NCBI RefSeq assembly: GCF_037975245.1
Contig: NC_092580.1
Span: 19,328,501 to 19,392,500 of the forward strand
DNA length: 64,000 bases
DNA from: Apostichopus japonicus
Taxonomy: Eukaryota; Echinodermata; Holothuroidea; Aspidochirotida; Stichopodidae
Direction: 5' to 3'
Within the stretch, counting starts at the first letter, position 1; every line of letters begins with the position of its first letter. The position numbers and the translations under genes are program-made. Positions 14,701-29,700 of the stretch are shown piece after piece. The notes under the pieces were generated by a model. That model had not been told where the DNA came from and did not search any database. It saw only the letters and a program-made list of their open reading frames with translations.

Positions 14701-17700
14701 ACATCAAAACAATCTTATTTTCAGTAAAAGCCAGTTTGTGTCTGTTATTATCTTTGGAAAACCTAACATTCAAAGCCCTGTAAATGCTTCAGTGGATTTG
14801 ATGACTTCAAACACACACACAAAAGTACAAAAAGGGTGGTGGGTAAAATACGACTGAGAACACATAAATTTCTACCAACGAATCAGTTGCGGATGATATA
14901 TAGTTTGGTATAACCTAAAAAATGAGGTGCTCTTTGTTAACATATATAGTGATCAACCTCACCCATGAATTTTAAGGAAGTTAATAGTATTTTCTCCTGC
15001 AACCAATATCATTGTGTCCCTTTAATATTTAATACCACAATCAGGCCAGCACACATTTCCCCAATGAACCCACCCTCTTTAACTCATAATGTCAATAACC
15101 TGACGGGAGACAATTTGATGAACATTTCTAGGACAGCTGAATATATTTTTTTCTTCTGCATATCAGAAGGATAAATTTAGAGCAGTTTGGGATCGTTACA
15201 GTTTGCATCCATGCTATTAATTGCCTCTTGGTTTTTGTGTTTTCTTTGTGTGTGTGTTTGTGAGTAGTATCTGTATCCAATATCTCAGACATATGGCTTC
15301 ACGGATTTTATTTTTGAAACCGATTCATGACTCTCACAGATTCACACATTTATTTTTGGAAATTTGTAATAAGATCCATCCTATACACAGCCACAAATAT
15401 TTTTGGATAGTCTTGCAGCAGACGTTTTGATAACCCGACAAGAATGATTTGAAAGTATCCTTGAAATAATGTCATGTATGCATGCATGTTACACAGATAT
15501 AACTTAAGACAATTAAGCTTAAGCAGTTTAGCGTTAACCTAACATGATGGAGTACAGTGTAATAGGCCTATATTGACTGTCCCACAAAATGCACACTGAG
15601 TATAACAGGCTGTGTATAAACTTTTAAGATTGTATGGCTATTAATTAACGGCAAAACAGTCCTTTCGTTGTTTTCATTTCGAAAATATCAGTTTCTGCAT
15701 AGCATTATGCACACAGAACATGGAACTTCTGGAGTAGAACAACCAAAAGTTCAGCTTTCCGCTTTCTTGAGTAACATACCTATAGTACACAATGTGTGTA
15801 TCAGCCTAAGGCCTTACTAACTGCTTTATTTGTTATTTGTTTGTGAAATAAAAACTATCCCTGAAGGGCCAGTGCTTTTTTATTTCGATATAGAGCTTCT
15901 ACAATTGGCCAGTAAGTGGTCTGCGAGCACTCATGCATATATCACAAGTGGGTTGATTTGTTGTTACACCTCATGGATGATATGAATCAGACAGTCAGAT
16001 ATTTCCTTGGAATTTGCTCACATAAAAAGTATTAATATTGGTATTTTACTATTTTAAACATCATAACAATACAGAGAGAGCTATGCGGACGGTAGTTGGT
16101 CCAATAAATGAATTAGTTTTCAAATCCTCTGCTGGAATAGGTTTTGCACTGCAGTCTTTGGTTGCTGTATCTGCAACTCTCACGGATGTAAGACCTTCAC
16201 TAATTAGTACCTAGATAGCACACTAACTGTCTTTTGACAGACATGTATTCCTTTATCAACCAAGATATGCATACTTCCAAATGTTACTGTCAAAACTTAA
16301 GAAAGCACTGTGTATTCTGAGCCATCAGTTAAGTAGCATTCAATTTCATCTCTCTTCTAGTTCTACATTGTTTTATCCACACCATCTGTTATTCTTATAT
16401 GTGCATTAGCTTTCAATGTAACAGCACTGTTATTTATGAATCCTGAAATTATTCAAGGAATAATTTATAATTTAGCTATCAGCTCATCATATACAGTATA
16501 GTCAGTCACATACCAGGGAGTTGCCATGGTAACTCCCTGCACATTAATGATATCTGCTATGCAGAATTGCTACACACATGCCAAAAGATTTTATAGCATT
16601 GTATCATGTACACAGAGCCTTAACATTTATTGGAATTTGTATGATAAGCAAAATTTCACAGCCCTCAAAAGTTCCAAATCGTGGAATGTTAATATTAACG
16701 TGTTCCTTTATTTGCAGTTTTATAATCGAAAGAAATATTATAGTAAACTCCACTTGCCAAGGAATGAACATTGATTCTTCGTTAACCTTCCACTACCACC
16801 ACACGGAGCATATTTAATACTTGGATGTATATAGAAGAAGAGAATATATTGTAGAGAATAAAGAGATTGAAAGGTATTCATCTGGCTGATTTAAATTGTT
16901 AAGTTTAGTTGTTACAAAGAGATGGCCATGTACTTGCCAGATTTACTACTTCATATGTAGCACATCCATGCGGAATGGAACTGAATGCTGTTAAATCACG
17001 TGTGCCTGTGTCTGGAATATCACAAGATGAAACACTTTGCCGTGTGAACCCTGTGAATCATTCTGAAAAAAGTCCTAATTTATCCTTCACCCTTCCTCTC
17101 AAATCTCTCGTGTTTCTCTCGTATTAATTTGAAGGTGAGACAGAAGCGATGCCATCATGCCTTGTTTAGCTTAACACTTCTAGCAAGACTGAATATTGTT
17201 ATTCTCTTCTGAGTGTTTCCTCTATTCATTCTGTGACTCATTCTGTATCAGTCCATTACGTACAAGTACAAGAGCATATATATCTAATGGCTGCTGAAAT
17301 TTGTTTCCTCTGCTGCAGGAATACAAGCCCTTTTTTAATTTTTACCCCGGCCTTTTCTGACGGTAAAGGATCATACTTTCACCTTGAAAACTTGTAAATT
17401 TTATCAAATATGCAAACTTAGAGGGTTTACCCCCAGGAGGGACTTCACCGATTTTTAGTCGGGACTTTGTATCCAGAGCCGAAGAACAGACATGTATGCA
17501 TAATTGCTGCTGTACGAACAGTCATCTCTTACCAAGAACTGAATCAAAAACATTTTGTCAAGTAACACACACGGTATTGGGAAATAACTGGAAACTCGAG
17601 AAGCAAACTGCCTCGCCTTATTTACACTCTGCACACAAGGGAACAGAGTGAACAAGTCTTCTGTTAAACGGTGGAGAGAAGTCCCAGCCCGCCCGTAGAT

Positions 17701-20700
17701 TTGAAATGGTTGAAAGGAAAAGCAGGGTAACTTGATCCATCATTTAGGCATGGTGGATTCAGACCGCTGTTATAACTATTAACAAATTTGGTGCTATCAT
17801 AACACATTGTAGGCCTGCAGTGTAACCCAACAAATAGGTCATGCTTTTGTGACTAAGTATTTTTTTTAGCTTTCTTTTTTCTTCTTTTTGGAATGGAATG
17901 GCCTAATTTGTATGATTGCTATTAATTATAACATGGTCATTACAACTCTGTATATACCCTCTTTTAGGCCCTTTAGCTGTTGGCGATTCATTGTTGTATC
18001 ACAAAACAAATAGCACAAAGTATGGCAAAAATGGATCGTTGAAGAATAGGTTAGTTTTTTTTTGCCCCCTTTTGGTCTGGTGAGGTTCTAATGGGATCTG
18101 ATGCATATGGCGACCTTTGTAGCTATTTGTCGAAATGCACTGTCCTCTAAATTCTATGATATTGTTTGACTTACAAAAACTTAACAAAACCCCTTGATTA
18201 TTTCATCGCTCTAGCTCTCTATACCTATATACTGTTTGGACATTGCAACTCAACTGTACCGGGACAGACAAGTGAACCTATTTGGTATTATTTTTGTCTG
18301 TTTAGTTGACAGCTTATTCAACTCTTTGTATCAGAGATTAAATGAATTCGTTTATCGCAAGCTCGCAAACAGGCTAGAGCTACTGTAGGATAGGAAGGAA
18401 CACACATAGTCAAAATTTACATCATACATGTCTACAAATATAGCTCTTTTAACTATAACATATACTGAAGAGACAGTGAGGAGATCGACCAGTTCATACA
18501 CGTTAGTGTAGAATTAGAAAACAACTGAGCTAGCTGTTGTTATTGTGTATGATGTTGTGTAACAATGAAATCACTTCAAAGACCCATTCTGTAGCATTAG
18601 GCACATACTGTATAATGTTAGCTGTTTTCAGCTGTTTTGGGTCATGCCATAGAACCAGTGCATTGTATATCTCTGCCCTGTACTGTAGCTGTGTAAGCCA
18701 TCCTAACAGATAACTATCATTTCTCAGGTCACCTCAGGTCTAGAGCATTTGGTAAACACTTTGGGTTGCCCTCTCCCAGTGACTGACACATTCTGGTCTA
18801 CTGCCCCCCTCCTCCTCCTCATTGTACCATCCAAAGTGTCTGTGTCCCCCTATTAGATCAATACTTATTACATGATATAATTCTATATGTAACTGCTTAA
18901 AATTCCTGCTGTATAAGGGACTGAACTACTAATATTAATAGCACTGAAAACTCACACCAAGTACTAATGCATATTGACTACACACTACAGGTACTGTAAG
19001 ATGTTTTGACATGTCTTGTAAAGCTTTAATCCTCTACTGAAATTCTATTGACTTTTCATAGCACTGAAATCTCGCCATGTGGAACCCCCACACACTTCAT
19101 AAGATATTGTCCTGTTTTTTGTGTTTCAGTGTCTAGCAATGTTGTTCCACTAACTGCATGTTCGTAGCATTGAAGTACTCACACACTGAGTATATACTGT
19201 ACTACTACTGCAACTACTACATATGTTTGTCATTTTTTCCCCACATAAATGAATCTGATTCAATTGAATCCTCTTGAACTTGTAAATTAGTATTGATCTT
19301 CACTTGAAACGATGTCTGCCTCGCAATCCCTTGAGCTAATCCAGTTTTCTATCTTTTCTTGGCCATAATCAACTTCGGGACTTTCTGGTGGTAAACAGGT
19401 GAACGGCTGCAGTAGCCAGCAGGATTTAATATGTGACTTTTCCGCTGGTGCAGAAAGCAAGCATCAAATTCGACATAAAGATGAGGCCTTTGCTTGGGAT
19501 ATATGAAATCAGATATATCAGAAAAGGGCATCGTCGATTAAAAAATTGAATTCTTCATGGGCTGTTTAAGGTTGATGGATAAATTTTACATCATGGGCTT
19601 TTGTTACAGATTTATGTACACGTATCTATAAATTTAATTTTGATTTAGCATTTTTGGCAATGACAATTTTCCAATAACCATTGACAGTAATCAGATACCT
19701 GTTATCAGCTTCTGGCAAGAAAGACATGATTTGTGCTAATTTCCGTCTGCTTTCCAAAGACGTATATGTTTCTTGTTGACGTACGTCACTCTCGAGAGCA
19801 AAATAGAATTTTGGGTTCAAGTGAAAAATCAAACATGACATTTAGGGAACCATTTTGAAGAAAATATTTCACTTGAAAACTGTATTAAGATGCAAGTCCA
19901 TTAGTGAAATCAGAATCACCTGAAACTCTTTGGTTTCAAGTGAGAAATTGAATCTTTTCCTAATGGTAGATGTAAATAAATCCTTTCATCTCTAACAGCA
20001 TTTTTTCTGATATTTTGCATATATTCTTCCAGGCTGTTACTATTATACTGGATGACTGTAACCCGTTAGTCGCTCTGCAAGGTCGACTGGGAGACTACAA
20101 CTGCGCTGGTTTCGCCGAACAACACGGTGAACGCAGGTTCGTTAATTTAATTAACTGAATTAATCACATTAAATAGAATAAGAACGAAACCTCTTTCACT
20201 GTATATTGTACACTCAGGGCATCAGGTCAGGCCCAGGATGTGATTAATATCACAGAGTTCCATTTGTGAAGTTTTCGTAAAGTCATGGTACATAAGAAAT
20301 ACAATTTTCTTATCCCATATTTCTCTGAGTCCCCTAGTTGACCCCTTTCACAGCGCTGTCTCACCTCCCACCCCACCCCCCCCATCTCCTGCCTGTTGTC
20401 AGACCTGAGTACATGTAAAGAAACTATAATTAGGGGGTTTGTGCTTTAAGATCATCAAGTATGTTTAAAATCTTGATCAACCCTATCACCTTTCAAGCAA
20501 ACTTCAACACACAACTTTAACCCTTGCCACAGATATCTACCTTGCCCAGCATTATTTGCATACAAGAATCATTGACTGAAGCTGCTGACATAGGCACAAA
20601 CTTTGGCATCTTAATTAACACCTAGTTTTCCCCTTTTTGATGAGTAGAGATCAATACCATAACGTTATTTACAGAAAATTGTAGCAATGACTCTTGAGAC

Positions 20701-23700
20701 GAGCATGTCGAAACAAATGATATTTTGTAACGAAACACAGACAACTACGATATATCTATCAAACTTTTCTCTGTTAGGTACTTGGACTTGGCCGGCCCTT
20801 TCATTCTTGGCGGACTGCCATCGCTTCTGGACAGCTTCCCCGTGAGTCAGACTGGCTTCCAAGGTTGCATAAGAGATATTTACATCGACAATGTCTTACT
20901 CGACCTCGCCACCAGCTTAGCAGACGTGCAGACCCAGCCAGGCTGCGTCCACCTGGACGACTTCTGTGTCAGCGACCCGTGTCACTCTGAAGGCTCCTGC
21001 GTCTCTGAATGGGACCAATACGCCTGCATCTGCAGGAAGGGTAGCAGCGGTCGCAACTGTCACGAGAGTAAGCACCGCTTGTTTCTCTTCTGCCCCACCC
21101 CTCCCCCTCCCCCTCCTTAGCGACTGTCATTTCCTTTCTCATCCTCCACGTCGAGATCAAGGGTGAGGCTTTTAGATAGAACTCCTGGCAAAGAATCGAT
21201 AAATGAAGTGCTCCGTCCGTCCTCACAGCTGGATCATTTCTGGCCACTTATTTCTCATCCATCTCTAGCCTTACATTGATTCCTTTTCCTTAAATGTGTC
21301 GCATTTTCTGTAAGAGAAGATCCTATTACATGACGTCCTCATTGTCAAGAGGGATAAAGTCAACAGATGGACTCATTGTCTCATTCTAGAACAACTCCCT
21401 CATTCCTCACAACAAGAGGTAATAGATATTTTGGTTTATCGATGATGTCTTCTACTGTAGAAACATTCCAACATATGATAACCTTGACATCAATCCCTCA
21501 AAGCTGCAGACATGAAGCTTGAAGTGGAGTAGAGTTTCTTTGGTTTATTATTTGGAGTACTTTTTAACATAATTTTCCAAAAATTTACTCTTTGTAATAT
21601 GGACAAAATATGTTTGCATTCAGAGAGGTTTACCCTGTACAAATTTATAGATTCCTGATGTGCTAATGTTTGTGGTGATGTAAAAAGATAATGGTATTAG
21701 AGGGTTCCTTCTTTATGAATAGATGGTCTAGATGAATGAGTATGTCAAAAATAAATATAATACCATCATACTTTAAGGAGTATTTTCAAATTGATTTTCT
21801 CACATATAAAATTGATTTCCAGAAAGATCTGGTGTGGGTTCTTGAGTCATTAGAACATGACTATGTTTCATCGTAGGCATCTGTCAAAAGGAGGAACAAG
21901 TTGTCACAGCCTGGGGTAGGGTCCAAATTTGAAGGGCTTCCTTTCCATTTATGAGGGCGGGGGGTGGTGGGAATATTTTAAAGGGTTCCTATGCAATGAT
22001 GGTACCAGATTTAAAGAAGAAATGTTCAAGCTAACGTAATTGACAATTTTTTGTCCGTCCTCAATTTGGATTAGCTAGATGGCCACATCACCAGGAAGGA
22101 AGTTTTTCCCTTGTATTTGTTACAACTCCATATAAATCTGGGTTATTCTCAAAAAAATTATATATCCACCGAGATGCTCATGTAAATGATAGATCAAGAG
22201 GACATGTCTGAAGAATTTCAGACGCATAGTAACCCAAAGCGTGAGTTTAAGATCGTTGTCCGACTAATTTAATATTTCAGCAGGATAAATTATACTGTGA
22301 AGAAACACAAATTCTTTATTCTGTTTGTTATTGATGTATATATATATATAAATTGTCCTCAGCTATTCCAGATCCAGTTCAGTTGGATGGCACAGGTCGC
22401 ATAACATTTGATCTCCCCTCCACCGCGATATCCCTTCCATGGGAGAACCGGATTGGATTCCGCACCAGGGGCATCAACGGAGTTCTCATGAGTGTCATAC
22501 TCTCTCCAAATTTCCGAGTCGAGCTGAAGGTGAGATTTTTGCCTCTCTAACAAGAATGTTGACTTCTACCGTTTGCCTACAACCTTCACTATTCCCAGTA
22601 TCTTCAGAAAGGCTTAATACTAATATATTTCTCTCTTCCTTACTTAAGTGGTGAGAGTTTGATTGGTTGGTTGGTGTTTAATAATTGATGCCATCTTGAA
22701 GGCCTCCTGCTTGCTATCTTATCTTTTCCTTTCTTCCAGACATCACTTTATGACTCATTCGGAGTTTGTCCCTTTCTCTTTGAGAGCTCTGTCCTTGTAT
22801 CTAGCAATCATTTACATTTTCCATCTCACTTGTTGTTTATACTACTACTACACTCATGATTATTTATGCTCCTCTTCGTGATGCGTACAATCTCTCAAGA
22901 AGCCACGTTGACTTGCTTCCTTTCAGCTCAGCGGCGGTAAGCTGGTGTATTCCACTACATCGAATCCGACAGCCCTGACGCTCTCCACCGAAGTGGTCAA
23001 CGACGGTCAGTGGCATAATGTCCTGGTTACGTGGAAGAACGATCAGATTGTGATGTCGCTGGACTACGAAAAGGTCAAGGTACGAACAAAACTCAGACGG
23101 ATAAAATAATGGGATGTGATAGAAAAGGTTTTTTGTATCATTTCAGGAAATATTTAAATATATAAACATATATATATATTATATGTTTAGGTTTAGGTTG
23201 TACTTTATGTTTGTATTTGAATCTCCTTCAAATTGCAACAATATGCAACTGCTATTTCTGTTGAATGGACATTATCTTTTTTGGCATATTAAGTAGTTGA
23301 ACGGATGGCTATGATACAAACCTAATTCAAGCAATACACATTCTCATCTACAAACACATAAATAAATAAAATCAAACAAATAAACAAAATAATTTTTCAA
23401 TAGTTGTTTGCTTAGTTACAAATTAACGGGAATGGAACTATCATCTTCCATCTCACTTTACTAAATCATCAGTTTTTTAGCCGTAAAAGCATTGTAAAAA
23501 TGGCTGCAATTGCTTCAAAGTACACTGGTTACACTTCCAACCAGTAAGAGCAAAAACAGTATGCATTCAGGAATTGGTTTATCTTACCATTTGTCAATAT
23601 CTTCTTCTCCGTATTCAGTTACCCTTAATATCTGTACGACAGGTTTTGATAAATGTGTCCATTTCCCTTTGTGCATTAGGAAGCATCAATTCTATCCCAC

Positions 23701-26700
23701 ACGGAATGATCCATTACGGTTATACTGGAAGCAAAAGTATGACAGCGAAGTCACTTCATTAACTTGGGCTCTTTGCTTCAATCATTTTTTCTTTCTTCCT
23801 CGACTTTTCAGAAATCCGTACAAGCGGAGGATGTTGTAGAGGGTAGAAGTATCGTGAGTTGTACCGTCGGTGGTCGATCGGATAGAACTTCTGTGGGGTT
23901 CAGAGGTTGTCTTCAGGTAGGCTTTCCTAGGGGCAGTTGAGCCATTGACACAGCGGTTGTGTGCCCCCTCTCACTCTCCTCCTCTTTACCCCCCTCCTGC
24001 AAGTTTTGTGAAAACCCTAAAGTGCTCTTTTTAATAAATTGAAAGTCCCACTCACTGGTAATAAAAATACCTCATTTGTTGCAAATTTTAAAGCAGTGTA
24101 ATGAAAAAGTGACCTATTGTTATAAAAAACTCAAAAAAATTGTTTATTGACAATTAACCTTTTGTCGAGCCACGTCACATGTCCCACTGCCTTTCACTGT
24201 TGTGCCCCCCCCCCACCACCTCCTCCATCCCATATTGAACCCTCTTCCACCACCCTGTGTGCTAATGTAGTAAATAAATAGTATTTCTGTTAAATAAAAT
24301 ATACCAAGTGTTACTTGAAATAGGATTACCTGAAAATACAATTACATCAAACTTCACGTAATTGTTGCACATAATATTCGTTAAATAACAACAACATTCC
24401 ATGTAATTTTAATTCTCTGTAGTTATAAAACAAATCCTTCAAATTTACTCTTGTGATGTCATCATTTATTAACTTGCCTGTGTTTTAAGCCAATGAACTC
24501 CATTGCTGCTTCATCTCAACCAGAATTGGACCAAATTCACGTGCAAAAGAACTTTTCAAGGACTGTTTACTTTACAGAATAATACCTCAGCAAAGTTTGC
24601 ATAATAATTTGAACAATGATGTGTTCTTTTCACTGTTCCAACAGGCAATGGAGGTCGGTGGTGTACCACTTATACCAGATGAAGGTGACAAGCACAACAT
24701 CGTTGCTGGGTGTCAGGCTTCAGATCTTTGCAACACCGTCAATTGTCCTCCTAACAGCCGCTGCATCGATCTGTGGGACGCCCACGAGTGCAGATGCGAC
24801 CAAGGTTAGCATCACATCACATTTTTTCTAAAAGTTTCTTCCTTTAGGAGCAAATATCTCTCCCAGTTCTCACTTTTCTTACCAATTACCATATTTCACA
24901 ACGGTTACCAACCTTATTCTCTTTATATTTTCTTTCCTTAATTTTCAGTAGTTTTTTATAATAGTTGTTTACACACAGTTGACCAGTGTTCTTGCCTTTA
25001 GACCTACCTGTTTGTTGTTCTTATGTGTTGTATTATTTACTACTAATGTTAACACTTACGCTAAGTCATTCATGCAAGTCTGTCTTTACAAGTGAGTCGT
25101 GTACTGCAATTGATGATATTTTATGCAAAACCTTCCCAAGTCACAAACTTTGAAATCTTATACAGTAGTTTCTCGGTGACTCTAAACAAAAATATGTTTT
25201 AACTACAATGGCAAAAACGCATGTAGAAAGAGAATGAAAATTTTGACAACAGATGCTAAGCTTTAAATCCTCTTTTAGAGGCTTAAGATAAATCTTTCTC
25301 TGAAGTATTCTATTAATCCTTGTGACTGATGACTACTCAGACCTAAGACCAATTGGTGCTGTCTGAATGACTGGTCGTATCTAGGTACCCAAAAATGCCC
25401 GCTGTTAGTTAGTCACATTTTGCTCGGAGAGAATAAATCAAAACTTGTCAAAGATGAAAGTATGTACGACATTTGATCGATGGAAGGAGTGGTAGTTACA
25501 GATTCTTTTTCCCTGGGATTCCAAAATCAGATGTTAGTTTATCACGTTACACCAACAACATGTATCATGTTACATATATACAGATATTGTATCTATAAAT
25601 GGGTTGGTTGTTAGGCAGCTAAGAATCAATGTTGATTGCCTTGCAAAAGTGTTCCAGCCATGATATAAATAGAAGAGACAGTTCAGTGGAATTAATAAAC
25701 ATTGAAGCGGGATTAATAAAAATTAATCAGTAAATTAGTGGAATAAATTAAAAAGTGGAATTAATATATAAAACAATTGGTAATTTCAAAGCATAAGTCC
25801 AAATCCTTTCTTCCAACTGTGCATGCATGGTTCTGGAACTTGCGATACAAAAGTGTTTCAAAATATTTTTTTTTTTACTATGAATTTTTTCAAACTTTTA
25901 GTTTAACTTAACCTGTGATTTATCAAAACAAGTATAAAAAAAATGTGATTGTTCTCAAAGGAATGATGTAGCAATTGAGTATAAGGCAATTGCTAACATA
26001 GATTTTGAAACATTCCTTGTTAACTATGTCAAATTTGGAATTAAAACTCCAAAGTAGGGTTGGCATTAGTCATTCATTAGTTGCCATTCAAGAAAAACAC
26101 AAATTTACAGAGAATGAATGGAGGAGGCCTTTCAAAAGGGAAGTTAGCATAGATATTTTAGCCATGGAGGAAACTAGCTCATGGTATCTTGAATGCCATT
26201 ATGCTATTAACCGATTAATGCTCTCTTTCGCTCGTATCGTCAGATTCTTTAGCGAATTTGACGTCTGACAAATATCAGTCAGCTGTGAGTCACTACGACT
26301 CGCCTCATCTCGTGGGTGTCGACAATTGCGTCGGGAATGAAGCCGCTAATTTGACATTAATTTTCTTAATGTTTTTTAATTCTTTTCCTTGCCTAGATTC
26401 ACAAACGAGGACGAATTGGAGATAAAGAAACAATTGCAGTATATCGTTGTTTATTACTCTGTCCCATAGAACTGTTGGTGTTTTCATAAATGCATACTTT
26501 AGGTATTCATGCGTAACAATTGAAATCTTTGGTACTCATAAGGGTATCCTGAGCAGCAGGTGAAAAGAATTTGGTTTGTTTTCTTTTCATAACATGTGTT
26601 TCATTGTCTTTCCCTTTTAATTACGGTACTTTAAAAATAAAAGTTAAATTTTTCATGTCAAGACAGGTTGTTAGACTTTCTATCTCTATTTATGCTTTAT

Positions 26701-29700
26701 ATTAACAGGATATTATGGAGATGCCTGTGTGAGTGCCTGTAGTCTAGGGGTGTGCCAGCACGGTGCGACCTGTAAAATGTCCCCCTCGGAGCCAATGGGC
26801 TACGTCTGCCAGTGCTCCTCCCAGTTTTTCGGAAGTCACTGCGAACACAAGATAGAACCCTGCCCGGAAGGCTTTTGGGGTTACAAATTATGCGGTCCCT
26901 GCCAGTGCGACGAGGATCGGGGCTTCAGTGCCAAGTGCAACACAACTACTGGAGAATGTACCTGCCAGGTGTGTAGATTATTCAGCAGAGTCCCTAGGCT
27001 TGAGAAAAAAGTTAGATAGAGATGTCTCCCACCCACCCTCACACCACCCCATCCCTGTCCTACCCTCCTCACAACAATGCTACATCTCTTTTGAGATTGT
27101 GCAATAAAGTTGTTAGGATAAATATGTAATTTTGGTAAAATAAAAACAGCATATTAATGATCATCTTTGGGCTACAGAAAAACATTCTTTCCCTTCCATT
27201 CAGAATAACCCATTGCTTAGTCCTACCACAAATTCCTATCTGGTCACTCAGATCTTACAGGAGTGCTATCCTCCTAAAGCCACCAAAAATTAAAACTAAG
27301 ACATACTGTGAGTGTTGTTTTCAATTTGTGGCCCCCAAACCAAACTCTGGAACACTCTCCCCACCCACATTAGGAATGCCCCTACCATAGACATTCTTAA
27401 AAGCATCTTAAAAACTCCATTATTCACGTGCTACCCTCGTTGGACCTTGTACTTTTTTCGATCCTTTGGTGTATCTTTAAATTTTTGTGGTACTATGCTG
27501 TTTTTTTGTACTCAACTTTTTTCTTGTAAAGCGCATTGATACCGTCGGTATAATGCACTATATAAATAAGTATTCTTTTTATTGTTTATGATTACCATGC
27601 TTTCACAAGAGATGCTTATAGGCCTAGCCCTATTTGCATCTAGATGCAGGTCATGTTATTTTCAGTAAGTGATTAGATTAAATACCTGCTAAGTTTGCAT
27701 TTTAAGCAAAACAATATAGAAACTCTGAGCATCTTGTACGGAAAATTACACGATATCACTCGAGGAGAGAAAATGTGGATCTGAAAGAAAAAGGAAATGC
27801 TGTGGATCTGGAAGGAAGAGAAAACATGTGCATGTGGCCAGGAAGTAAGCTAGACGTTTGTTAAGTCAGGAATCGTACAATCTTTGGATCACATTGAATC
27901 AACGAAGTGCAGTCTAGATAATTGAGGGTATTTGTGTAAGGGACAAATATGCATAGAAATAACTACAGATGCCAAACTGATTCCCTTTCCCCAAACTTTT
28001 CATCTATGGTAGCCATGCTGCCCTTAAGGAAGATTATATCTAATTGTGTGTAAATTTTATGTAACTAGATCATTCCACCTGGGGTTTTTAAATGAATATT
28101 TTAAAACTATCGTTTCTGAGGTTTCGTAGAGGTGCAGGTTTTAAGACAGTGGGTTTAACTGTTTTGAAAAGTAATTTCCGTAGCTAGTGAAAAGTTGCTC
28201 CACCGGAGCAGAAATTACCATAATAAGTATAAAGTTTTCCCATCACAGAATTCATTCTCGTCTCAAATCCATTGGGTGCCTTTGATCTGTATTCTCATCT
28301 CTGTCAATGATTACCATTTACATAAGATAGCAGCTGATAATTTATTCGCCAACTACTGGAAACATTTATTCTGTCTCCTTTTTGTGCCATTTTATTGCTG
28401 TCATTTACTTAAGCTACTTTCCTTTAGTGAAGACATGTTCTTGTGTCCCATATTTGTTTGATACAGCCTCACTAGAGGAGAGGCATTGGATAGAAATGAA
28501 AGCTTGGCAAGATAAATCAGGGTTTCATTTTTTTCTTGAAAGATCTGGTTTTGTTGTCTATTACATATGACCTAGCAGATGTTGTAACTGTGGTGCATGG
28601 GTGGGGTGCCCTGACAGATTTTTTACATTATTTTTAGTTTTTTAGCCAAATTTCACCTCCACTTCACTACAAGGCAGGGGCCGCAAAATGGGGGGGAACA
28701 TAGGATGCAATGCCCACCCCAGTTTGTGAAAAACTCTCAAAAATGTCATTTCCGTAAATTAGAAGTGCCTTTTTTTTAATGAATCGTTAAAACATGCATT
28801 TTTGTTGAATTTTATTTTTAAACAATGTCAATAAAAAGTGTCATTTTGTTGAAAAGATTAAAACACCGGAATTTGTTGAAAAAGGTAAAAACACTAGAAT
28901 TTGTGGAAAGAATGCACAAACGATCAATTTTGTAAGAGATTTTTCAAGGTGATTTTGTGATGAACCGTTCTTCCACTGCCTCTGCTATTACTGTCAGTAT
29001 TTCATCCTTGTATTTGAGATCACCTTTGGGTTTATTCTGAGATTCAGCAGTTTCTGACAGAAGAGTCAAAGCCTGTCTTTAAAAGTACTTTAGGGATATT
29101 TGGGAATTGTTAGCCTCTCTACAATTGAGGCCACATACAGATGAGTTTCTTAATTACATAGAAAGTCAAGCTTTGAGGCTATAATCAGTTCAAAGATGGC
29201 TGTTTTCAAAGGTATTATTCAGTTGCTGCTAACAAAGAATGTACAGCACAGGAATGGAATTTAACATTGTCCTGCTTTTGTTATTTTCTCCTGTTGGTGG
29301 TCAGACTTGAAGGGGGTGGCGGGGGGGGGGGGGGAGTTACGTGAGAGAATCCTGATTAAGATGTCAGGTCTCTTTGATAAAAGAAATTAAAATTTGATAC
29401 AGATTGGCATCACATGTTTCTCTAAAAAGAACTGTTAGCAATTTTGGCATATGTTTGCGTGTTATTTATTACATATTTGGCACCCCATAATGATCTGAAT
29501 TGAATATAATTAATCATCGATTGCTGCATTTACTTCAAAAGGAAGCGAAAAACCTTTTTCTAGCTAATAATAAGAGACAAGTGTACTTTATTTACACTCT
29601 TGGTTAAGTATCAAACAGACACAGATTTCTTTTTAGTTGAGTTGTTTAACGGTCATTTATTTCTTGATATCCTATTGTTCGTTTTGCAGGAGAATTCCTA

